Positions 11,337-20,445 of a DNA stretch of 64,000 bases are shown here, piece after piece. Every line of letters begins with the position of its first letter. Position 1 is the stretch's first letter. The DNA is from Isoetes taiwanensis (Eukaryota; Streptophyta; Lycopodiopsida; Isoetales; Isoetaceae): NCBI GenBank assembly GCA_021234155.1, contig JAJEKV010000030.1, positions 17,476,003-17,540,002 of the forward strand, given 5' to 3'. The notes under the pieces were generated by a model. That model saw only the letters and a program-made list of their open reading frames with translations. It did not search any database and had not been told where the DNA came from. The position numbers and the translations under genes were made by a program.

Positions 11337-13133
11337 GTGCCCTGGCGGAAGCTTCTAGACAGGGCGGTAGGGAACCGCTTCAGCTGGGTTCTCAATTGGG
11401 GGCGGGGAACGGGTTGTAGGGAGCACCTGGATGGGCTGCACAGGCAGCAGCCTAGGCGCGTGGCGATCTTTGGTGGTTGGGCAGCAAGCAACCCCGGTAG
11501 TAAATCCGGCCGGGCTACCAGGGAGTTTTCACCGGCCAGTGGTATGTGCTGCAGGGGAGGCGGATTTCGAGATTCGGATTTCGAGATTCCGAGCAGCATG
11601 CCCCCATTGGAAACGGCAACTCCGTTTCGCGATGCAAGTCTGGTGCCGCTCTCCGGACCGCCAGAGGGACCCCTTTGCTCGGCCGTAACCTATGAGCAAT
11701 TTGTCATTGGCGAGGTTGTAGCGGTGCTTCGCAAAGATCCGGAGAAGCCAGCAGAGCACATGACTCCGAGTTTGGAGAGGCGAGAGGGTGAGGGGCAGAG
11801 TGTTGGGGGGGCACGGCCTGCCTGGCGAACAAATGACACAGTCAGCAGGCTTTCACGGCCACGGTTCTCAGAGTGGATTCGGCAAACGGTGGCACCGGCT
11901 GATACCTGCCGAATGGAGGAGGCCCTAGCGTTTTTGAATCAGCATAACAGAAGAGAATTGCAGGTCGACTCTGCTGGCCCTCCTGCTAACATCGTTGTGG
12001 TAGACCATCAGCAGCACCTAAAGTCTATTTCCAATCTGGTGTCCTGCGCGGTGTTGGTGTACTATACGGGGGTACTGGACACTAGGAGAGTCGGTGGGTG
12101 GCTGCAAGCTCACTTTAAGCGGCTGGGTATATCGCCATTTCAGTCCTTGAAGTTCCTGGGGAATAATTTCTTCCTCCTCATGTTCGATGCGCCCACGGTG
12201 GTGGAGAGGGTAGTGGCGAGGGGGGTTGACCTCATGTGGGGGAACTATCTGATTTATCAGCATTACACCCCTGGTGTGAGTGCTCGATCTCTGTCGGCCT
12301 TGAAGATCCCCTGCTGGTTTCAGGTGGTGGACCTCCCGGCAGATATGCTTCTGCCGGAGTTCATGATAGCGATTGCCAATGGGCTCGGAGGGCATATTGC
12401 TCACTCCATAGTTCGGGAGCCGAAGATCTGCGTTGCGCTGCCCGCAGATAGTCCACTGCCTCCTGCAGTCACCGTTAGGAGTGGCGATTGGTACTTTCAG
12501 TTTCCCCTTAGATTGTTGAATGGCGCCGAGATCCAAAGAATGTTTCCCGCCCTTCAGGTCTTTGCAGGCTCGCTCCCCGAGCACAGACCCGCCCCGGGGC
12601 CAGGGGACTCACGGGAGACTAGGCACGAGGTTCTTCGGGAGGCGACAGGGGCCTCGCCCCACCCTATGCCGGTACAGAAGCCGTCTCCGGAGAGGACCCA
12701 GACGGTAGCGGGGCCTGTGATGGGTAGGTCATCCCGGCCTATCGCGAGTAATGTGCCCTCGGCCGCCCCCGTGGAGCAAGGCAGCTCGGGCCCAACGATG
12801 TCTCCACAGATGGTGGCACAGAAGTTGCTCCACATTCAGCAGCTGCAGGAGCAGGCAGAGCAGCGGCAGCTGGACCCGGGGCCGGCTGGGGGGCGGCGGG
12901 TTCACTCCTCGGACTCTGACGCGGCATCCACTCAGGCCTCTTCGGAGGGGATGGAATTGGACAAGGTGGCGCGGGTGCGCTCTTGGGCCGATGAGGCAGA
13001 TCTGGATGCATCGGTCTCCCTGACGGACAACCCGCTCGCTCTGGTTCCGTATGATTCAGATCAGGGGCTTTTTTCACGGCGGAGACGGGGCGAAAAAGAA
13101 GCAACAGAAGAATCCGGCCCTTCTCGCAAATAG
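11337..13133 (+). CDS. LINE ORF1 protein, DUF4283-like
   Basis: Open for 598 codons; the first in-frame ATG is at 11544. ORF1 proteins of plant L1 elements bind element RNA. Residues about 195-360 (EEALAFLNQHNRREL, LVSCAVLVYYTG, VGGWLQAHFKRLGI, FLGNNFFLLMF, WFQVVDLPADMLLPEFM, IANGLGGHI) follow the order of the DUF4283 fold: strand, helix W..A.FKR.G, FLG..FFLL.F, then the W.Q..DLP segment and G..... The region after 400 is Pro/Ser/Gln-rich and acidic. I do not see the CCHC knuckle that often follows. It ends two bases before the ORF2 start codon. Whether translation starts here or in the upstream frame cannot be told. Confidence 0.75.
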   Translation: MPWRKLLDRAVGNRFSWVLNWGRGTGCREHLDGLHRQQPRRVAIFGGWAASNPGSKSGRATREFSPASGMCCRGGGFRDSDFEIPSSMPPLETATPFRDASLVPLSGPPEGPLCSAVTYEQFVIGEVVAVLRKDPEKPAEHMTPSLERREGEGQSVGGARPAWRTNDTVSRLSRPRFSEWIRQTVAPADTCRMEEALAFLNQHNRRELQVDSAGPPANIVVVDHQQHLKSISNLVSCAVLVYYTGVLDTRRVGGWLQAHFKRLGISPFQSLKFLGNNFFLLMFDAPTVVERVVARGVDLMWGNYLIYQHYTPGVSARSLSALKIPCWFQVVDLPADMLLPEFMIAIANGLGGHIAHSIVREPKICVALPADSPLPPAVTVRSGDWYFQFPLRLLNGAEIQRMFPALQVFAGSLPEHRPAPGPGDSRETRHEVLREATGASPHPMPVQKPSPERTQTVAGPVMGRSSRPIASNVPSAAPVEQGSSGPTMSPQMVAQKLLHIQQLQEQAEQRQLDPGPAGGRRVHSSDSDAASTQASSEGMELDKVARVRSWADEADLDASVSLTDNPLALVPYDSDQGLFSRRRRGEKEATEESGPSRK

Positions 13134-13135
13134 CT

Positions 13136-16100
13136 ATGGACAAGAAGATCCTGAGTTGGAATGTTCGAGGTGTGCGTTCGTCGCCTAGTAAGAGAGCGAG
13201 AGTGGCGTTGGCTGTCCGCAAGATGGACCCTGACATCTTGTGCCTTCAGGAACATAAGTGTCACAGGGGGGATACTCGGGCATTGCTGGACATGTTCGGG
13301 CCACAATATGTCACCGCAGCTTGCCACCTCCGGGGCTTCTAAAGGTGGGACGGCTGCTGCGTGGAAGATGCATGTGCAGGTGACGTTCACCTTGGCTGAT
13401 CGGGGGGCGTGGGTCATTGTCAAGTGGCGAGAGGGTCTGCATGAGTGGGGATTGTAAATGTCTATGCCCACAATACTGGCGTGGGGCGTAGGGGGTTGTG
13501 GGCATCCCCGAAGCACAAGCTTGCATCCCCGGAGCCGGTGTGGCTTGGCCGTTGTTGGGTGATTTCAATATGGTGGAGACTACTCGTGATAGGTGTGGTA
13601 GAGTGGCGGGACGGGTACAAGGTTTTGAGCGGGCGGAATGGGTTAAAATTGGCCGGACTCGGGCGGTTGGCGGAGTTGCCGGGTGACTCCACGTTTACTT
13701 GGTGTAATCAGTGGACCGGGCGGACGGGCGTATGCTCGGCATGACAGATGTTATGCTAACACCCTCGTAGCGGACCGGGCGCCTTTGCTCAAGCGGAAGA
13801 ACATTTTGTCCACCGCGGTCTCCGATCATTTTCCTCAGCTAATTTCCCAGGGCTCGAGTGCGCCGCGGGCGGCAGCGACGCGGTCTTCAAAATCGAACAC
13901 TGCGACCTCAAAGATGCTGATTTCTCGTGGGGTTGCCAGCAGATTTGGTTCCGCACCTTTCGGGATAACTTTGGCATGTCGGGGATGGTGAAGGCCCTGG
14001 CTGAGGTCAAGGCTTTTGCCAAGTCATGGGGAAGCCGGAGGATACGCCAGGAGCGGGAGAAGTTAGAGGCATGGTATCGCTGAATTGAAGCCCTCGTGTC
14101 CCAAAATTGCCCCGATGGGGTGCGGGAGAAGGAGTTACTGCGCTACATTGCAGCGGACGAATCCAAGAAGGTAGCGCAGGCGAGGGTGAAGGCAGGACTC
14201 ACTTGGCTACGGGAAGGGGACACCAATTCCCGAATGTTCTTCAGGGCTGCACGTCAGAAGAAGTACGCGGCCTCTATGTCGTCCTTGGAATTGCCTGATG
14301 GCCGCATTCTCCATTCGCCGAACGATATTAAATGGCTACTTTTTCGTCATTTCTCTCAGCTTCTTTCAGAGAAGAGATATCCCTTCTCCGGGTGATGGAG
14401 GAGATTGTGCTCAGCAAGGTATCTTGTAAGGTGCCGGCAGACAGAAGGCAGGTATTACAGCATCCGTTTACAAGGCAGGAGCTCGAGGAGGCTTGCCGCG
14501 CCCTGGCTCCTCATAAGTGCCCGGGACTGGACGGGATTCCGGTGGAGTTCTTTCAGGAATATTGGGATTGGGTGGGGGAGTCAGTGCTGCAGACTTATCA
14601 AGATCTGCTCCAGGCTGAGGCGTTGGATTATAGACTCAACACTAGCTGCATCTCCTTGATACCGAAGGTGAAGGAGCCCTCCGCCATCTCGGATTGGCGT
14701 CCGATCACGCTTCTTTCGGCGGTATATAAGATTATCGCAAAGGCCCTATCACTTAGGTTGCAGGTGGTCTTGAAGGAGGCGATTTGCCCCATGCAGTCTG
14801 GCTTCATTCCAGGCAGGCATATTCTCAACAATGTCGCTGGCATTTTGAGGGCATTCACCGGGCACGCAAAAATGTGTCACGGATAGTGTACTTGAAGTCG
14901 GATTTTGCAAAGGCCTACGATGGTGTTCGTGGGACTTTTGGAGAGGATGATGCTCGCCTTTGGGTGTGGGGAGAGCTTTACTCGGCGACTCGGGTTTTAA
15001 CATCGCCGGGGCCATCGCCCTTTGTCATGGTGAGTCGTCGCCGGTCTTTCGTGTGGGACGCTTGAGTTCGCCAGGGATACTACCGGGCCCTTTCCTATTC
15101 ACCATTGTGGCAGGCCCCGTCCGCAGCTTCCGATTTCGGCCGCAAAGGGTATTGTGGAGGGATTGAGGATGGCGATGGGTCACGCCAGATTGGGAGTCAA
15201 GATGTCGATGACTCTTTCCTTTTCCTACAAAGCGATGAAAGGAATTTGCTGAACACCTAAAGAGTTACTGGATGCATTCTCCTCACCTGGCCGCCTCTTA
15301 TGAATTGGTCGAAGTGCTCGGCGTTATGGCCGGCGGCAGATCCCATGCCCGTGGTCGTATCCCAATTTCCTTGGCGGACGCAGCCGCAGGGCACATGTTC
15401 TAAGCTTTTGGGGATCCCGTTTGGCATCGACATCTCGGCGGCAGGCATTTGGGAGGACATTCTGGTGGGCCGGGCTGCACCTTTAACCGGTGGAAGGGGG
15501 GAAGCTTTCCATGGCTGGTAGGGTCACGCGGCATAAGTCCGCTTTGTGCTCCACGCATATTTATATGGCATCCATTGTCCTGGCACCGGAGAGCAAGGTT
15601 CGGGAAATTTCCTCTATGGTCCGTAACTTTGTGTGGGGTGGTAACGAGGAGGGGGCGGTTGTCAAGGTGGCCTGGTGGAAATGTGTGCGCCCCAAAGCTG
15701 CCGGGGGACTCGGTTTCTTGGACCTCTCGCTCCATGGCAAGATCCTATTGTCCAAGTTCGTGTTTGCAATCCTGGAGAATGCGCTTGATTCTCCAGGCAT
15801 GGTCTTACTGTATCAGTCGCTATCGCACTCGATTGTGTTCCGTAAGCCGTCCGTGCCTGTGCAGCTTCCATGGGCGTTATTTGCAGATATCAGGCCATAT
15901 GCTAACGCTTCTCCCTTCTCCGCCCGCTATTTGCCATCGACGCCGCCAGTAGTATTCAGTTAGACGCATCGCCATGGTGGATCCCGCTCGGCCCTGGTGC
16001 TGTACCTCAGGTGCTGGCTGCATCCGTTGATCCGCGGATCCAGCGCAGATGGGCACAGCGTGGCGTTCTGACAGTGGGGGAGTGGTATATGGATGGCCAG

Positions 16101-16862
16101 CTTGCACCCTGGCAGCTTTTTCGCCACAAGTTCCGACTTCAGGAACGGGACTGTGCTATTTGGGCACGGGTGGCTAATGTGCTCCCGCTGAATCCCCCGC
16201 AGGCGTCCGGGCGGGTGTGGAGTTGTCATCCAAAAGTTGACCCCTCGAATTTTGTGAAGTCATGCTATGAGCTTTTGGCTATTCAGGATGAGCTGCCTCC
16301 CTCGGATGGCTGGAGCCTCCAGGTGCCAGGAGATGACTGGGGCAACATCTGGAGGTGGGTGTGGAATCCAATCTCGCCCCCCAAGATTCGGGTGCTGCTA
16401 TGGCAGATAGTGCACCGGTCCCTGAGGGTAAATACATGGGTGCACAGGATCAATCCGCGGATCAGTGACAGATGTCCTATGTGTGGTGCCTGTGCGGAGA
16501 CCCTGGAGCATTGCATGTTTCTCTGCGCAGATATCCAGCCGGCATGGCAATGGGTCCAGCGCCTCTTTCACACCTCGCTCCAGAGTCAACAGGTTCTGTT
16601 GGGAGTGTATCCTCCTGGGTGGTCTCAGCCGCAGAGTCTAGCCTTCCATTTGTGTAAGGCGTGGTTAGTGTGGCTCATTTGGAAGCGTCGGCGCATGAAG
16701 GTTTTCAGGAATGAGGAGGTGCAGCCTCGGGTTTTGATCCCGCAGTTAAGGTACAAATTATATCTCTCGTACCTGGCGTCTCCTCAGAAGGAGCAGTTTA
16801 AGGCAGCGGTTTGGGAAAGGACCCTTTTTATTGTAGACAGCATTGGCAGATTTATCCCATGA
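13136..16862 (+). pseudogene. LINE ORF2: APE endonuclease, RT, zf-RVT region (frameshifted)
   Basis: Begins MDKKILSWNVRGVRSSPSKR at 13136. Endonuclease motifs: SWNVRG, CLQEHK near 13240, NVYAHNT near 13450, LLGDFN near 13555, STFTW near 13690 and SDHFPQL near 13820. RT motifs: CPGLDGIPVEFFQEYW near 14520, SLIPKVKEP and DWRPITLLSAVYKIIAKAL near 14700, QSGFIPGRHILNN near 14800, YLKSDFAKAYD (motif A) near 14895 and DVDDSFLFL near 15200 where YADD is usual. Later come KLLGIPFG and GRVTRHKSAL. The C-terminal 283-residue frame holds IRVLLWQIVHRSLRVNTWVH and CPMCGACAETLEHCMFLC, a zf-RVT-like module. At least six frame changes are needed, so this copy cannot make the enzyme. Confidence 0.9.
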
Positions 16863-16986
16863 GTCGTAGGTAGGTATATGTGATGTGTGGGTGCTCGCTC
16901 ATGGTTGGGCAGGGGTACCCTAGTATCGCTCTTCTTGTACTTTCTCTATATTAATATTATTTAGTTTCATCCTTCAAAAAAAAAAA

Positions 16987-17943
16987 AGATACAGACCACA
17001 AAAGAATATGTTAATGGGCAAAGCCTATTTCGAACACGGCAGATTACTCGTATAAATGGAGAAACCGGAGTTCCATGCCATTTATTCTGAAGTAAACAAT
17101 ATACATAAACTTTAAGCAGTTATTATGAAATATACCTGATCGTTGTCATGTTCTGCTATAAAGCCCTCATTATCTTGTGTTTCCGGAACAGAAATGATAT
17201 TAGCCCCATGTCCTGAACCATGCTGGATCTTGTTATGAACTGTATCTCCAGAGGGTTTTTTCTTGCTAGAAGCATCAATCGATTCATCCTTACTACGTTT
17301 CTGTCCATGAGAATCATAAACCTTATCCATCGGGCAACTACTAAGGCCACAATCCAGACTATCTTTGCACCACTGAATTTCCTTTTCAATGCATTCTATG
17401 TTAAGGCGCTCAAGATCGGAGGAAGAGATAAAGTTATCAGGGTCTGAATCTGAGTCCATTTTTCTAGCTATTAGGGTAATACGAAAACCAGTGTGAAGGT
17501 CAAAAATACCAGTCAGTTCCTCTTAACTTCTATGGTCTCGAGGCAATCTTATGCAGCACAAAATCTATGGATGGTAAAGCTCATGCATGTGGCACCGAAA
17601 AAATCCCGCCAAGAATTCTCACCTAAAGACATTGGGAATGCGGACACCCTTAATGGTGTTCGGCTGGTCATTCGTTCCTTGGATCCGATATCCGGCAATA
17701 TGCTGTTAAGCTTCGCAACTACATTAAGGGTAAGAAATAATATATGGTTTTGTGTAATATACCCTAAAAATACCCTTAGACTTAACATTTTTAAATAATA
17801 ATCAGATATTTTAAGTCTCGTCTGCATAATAAGGTAAACCTTGCCAATAGTGGTTATATTTAGTTTAGCTTTAGATGATAAGCTCCTAGGGTTAGGTAAG
17901 AGTAACTTATATGACCAATCAACAATTTTCTAAAGAAAAAAAA
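16987..17943 (+). repeat. 2.26 kb direct repeat, copy A, right part
   Basis: Continuation of copy A after the LINE, matching 24006-24949. It starts with the LINE target duplication and ends in the A run after CAATTTTCTAAAG. A 17-base segment near 17547-17563 is missing from copy B, and a few single-base changes are seen. The right ends of both copies fall in A runs. Confidence 0.95.
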
Positions 17944-18147
17944 CCCTACCACCTCCCGAAGGAAATGTTAAGACCTCTTTAAAATTCTGTAATTATAGGG
18001 ATGGCTGACCCCTACCATTACAGTTGAGGTCAGACCACTCCCTTTAGCAACAACCTAGCCACTCGGAACTTTATAAAACTTAAAAGTATTACCTCAAATA
18101 TTGTGGAAGATCTCTTGCTTTCTAGTGGCGTGACGTTAAAATACTAT

Positions 18148-18882
18148 CTATACTTCAATGTCATACTTGATACCGGGGAAGTTGCTGCATTGAATATATT
18201 TGATCACTCTGCTTTTCAGGCCATGGCGGTCAAAACCATTATCCATAAACTGTCGTATTAGTTTTACAATATCTGAACCAGCCTTAACTGGACAAGAGTT
18301 TACGTACATGAATGGTATGATCTGTGATAGGATAACATTACGTGCTTGATGGTATGGCCGACAACTACTGGCATGAATGTACTTCAAAGCGGTAAATGGC
18401 AGGACATCTCTCTTATCATATTTATACATCCAATATGACCCATTAGTTCTCCCAATAATCTCAATGCTCAAACTAAGAAAGTTAGCTTTCTGGCCATATG
18501 CATATTTACTATCTGTCCCATATGACATCCCTGTTTCCTCTTTAATTTCAATACTGTCCAGGTCATAGATCCACATACATTGATTGGTATCCATTATAGC
18601 CTTATCCAGAAAGTTTCTGATGATGGGGCAATTTAAGGCCAGTAAATCATCCATGTATCTGAATACATGTCTAAACATTTCCATTTCTTTAAACCTGCCT
18701 TGTTTTGCAAGTTCCTTAATGAAGCTCATTTCGAACCAGGCTAAAAAGAGGTTACACCAACACGGACTGCATGAGAATCCCATAGGGATCCCGCTGACTT
18801 GTCTCCAGGAATCTTTATCCATGTGGATGAAACAATTTGTTAACAGCCAGCAATTAGCATTAATAAAAGTCTGACATCCCAT
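18148..18882 (-). pseudogene. Penelope-like RT catalytic core and C-terminus
   Basis: This frame carries the decisive RT motifs: SGIPMGFSCSPCWCNLFLAW (motif B, G-x-P-M-G...SP..), FRYMDDLLALN (motif C with YMDD intact) and ANFLSLSIEIIGR (motif D/E, where FLD is usual). Downstream the thumb-like segment reads YKYDKRDVLPFTALKYIHAS. It stops after NFPGIKYDIEV with no GIY-YIG domain; the direct repeat begins about 200 bases further on. With its catalytic Asp pair intact, the core looks young although the whole ORF is broken. Confidence 0.75.
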
Positions 18883-18970
18883 TCTGGTCCAGCATTCACT
18901 AGTGGGAATATATTTAAACCACTTGGCAACATATTTGTTATCTTTAGTCCTTTTTATCCAAATCTCATTT

Positions 18971-20178
18971 TTATGGTGCTTGCTTTTGTTCCATTTTGCA
19001 TGCTGCCTCTATAACCAGTGTGATGATCTTGCAGATGCCCTTGTCCCCAAGTAGTGGGATTGTTTCATAACATTTAGTTATGTCTGCAACATATACTTCA
19101 TGGATCTTGTTAGGAAGGTTTATGATAACATCATAAACAGAATTAACCATCCAATTAGAATTGACACTGTGAGGGAAAATAGTACTAACCTTGGCACATA
19201 ACATTTTAGAAATATTAGGCCATGCCTCTGTTATGTCATTGAGGACTGCAGTAATAATATCAGCAATCTCTGTATAGATAGTACCATGGGCGTTAGTAAT
19301 CCATCTATAATTCTTCTTATGGGCTTTGTACACCCCAAGTAGATATGGTAGCTTCTCGTGTTCGATACCAATTTGGCCCAAGATATCCACAATGTCTGCC
19401 TTGACTTTTGAAACCACGGTCTCGATTGTAATATTTGTAGATACAAAATCCTTGCTGCTTAATCTTTCTATTGCTTTGTTTCTAATATGTAATGGACAAA
19501 TGAAGCAGGCATTATTTGTAGCTTTATCAACTCCTGAGATGTATAGATTCTTCCTTAACCTAGATTCCGGACAATGCTTGGGTCACTCAAAGGGAAGAGT
19601 CTATCACTGTCTGATTTAGTGGCCAGATCTATTTCTTCCTTAATTCTGTAACATATTCTCTCTTTAGCACTTTCTTTATCATTATCAGTGATAAATGGAA
19701 ACTGAAACCTGTGTAATTCAAAGAATATATCACTCATGTTTTGTATCTCCGCTTTAAGCTCCTTCCATACTAATTTTCTGTCTGGGATATTATTTAATCC
19801 CTTTCGGAATAAATTTCTAAATCCTTTATTCCTCACAATATTCACATCCGTGGTTCGTATATGACCCACAGCTGGGTCAATAAATGTTTGAAGGTGCGGG
19901 TTCTTACATGGGCAAGCCGTTTCATCATTTTGGGCAAATGTCAGATAAGGTTTGTAGCATAAGTCCCTAAGTGTCTCCACATATCTCCATGAAAACATGA
20001 TGTCTGCCATCATGAGTTCCCCATTGTAGTGGAAGATTTCTGTCATGACTTCATCAAAGATCTGTGGGATACAAATCTTGTCTAATATCTTGGAGAAAAA
20101 AGTACAGTGTATGATTTTCTTTTTGTTTTTATCGGTACATGTACTTATGTGCAATCTGCCCTGACAATCCCTCACCAT
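18971..20178 (-). pseudogene. Penelope-like protein, middle part (pre-RT and early RT)
   Basis: The 20178-19555 piece contains ACPCKNPHLQTFIDPAVGHI followed by TTDVNIVRNKGFRNLFRKG, the C.C...GH..T.D..I..N..LR.L...G block found before the RT of many Penelope-like proteins. After a frameshift near 19550 it reads DKATNNACFICPLHIRNKAI, then LPYLLGVYKAHKKNYRWITN and VADITKCYETIPLLGDKGI (RT motif A, catalytic Asp in DITKCYETI). The K-H block in YKAHK takes the place of the typical P.-HK segment. Another frameshift near 18980 joins it to the next piece (IWIKRTKDNKYVAKWFKYIP). Two isolated frameshifts in otherwise long frames indicate recent decay. Confidence 0.65.
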
Positions 20179-20445
20179 CTTCTTAATAATCTGAAAAAAT
20201 TACTAAACCAAGTTATTTAAAACACATACTTAAGATCAAAAGAACTTCTCCACATTCTGGTAGGATAGAGAGTAGTAATGGGCCAAGTGGCATATTTATG
20301 GATAGCTCCTTTGTTTTCAGAACAGTGTTCTGTTTTCATCACATGTACAACATATAAGACTTTAACTTTTAATCATATACATAAGTATTTCAAACCTAAT
20401 TCCTTGTATGTATCAATATATGAAATCAAATATAACTCACCCGTT

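Larger units (their letters stand above)
10543..16986 (+). mobile_element. L1-type LINE, near full length, inserted in copy A
   Basis: A 6.4 kb non-LTR retrotransposon. The boundaries are exact: the 12 bp target duplication AGATACAGACCA stands at 10531-10542 and 16987-16998, a poly(A) tail of about 10 bases ends the element, and copy B of the surrounding repeat keeps the unoccupied site (24006-24017). The order is a GC-rich leader, ORF1, ORF2 with APE endonuclease, RT and a zf-RVT-like C-terminus, then a short 3' UTR ending CCTTC plus A. This is the plant L1 layout. ORF2 carries frameshifts, so the copy is defective. Its GC content is far above the AT-rich flanks. Confidence 0.95.
9875..17459 (-). 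pseudogene. unidentified host gene, 5' exons, copy A (LINE in intron 1)
   Basis: Three consistent exons are visible on the minus strand. Exon 1 (17459-17136, 108 codons, phase 0) starts MDSDSDPDNFISSSD after an ATG and ends NDQ at a CAG/GTATAT donor. Exon 2 (10443-10319, 125 bp) starts after TTTTAAG, reads LGLMNGNGLQGVKCDKLR and CTFWPFNHYQFPANVL, and ends at CAG/GTACGA. A 21 bp microexon (9895-9875) follows TTTCAG and ends at GGA/GTAAGT. Reading phases agree across all three. The N-terminus is acidic and Ser-rich. I do not recognise the protein. The LINE sits in intron 1 in the opposite orientation. The rest of the gene would lie left of 9204 or is lost. Confidence 0.45.

Noticed and set aside
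13061-13516. Minus-strand frames across the LINE (for example 151 codons)
   Set aside because: Shadows of the GC-rich plus-strand ORF1/ORF2; no independent support.
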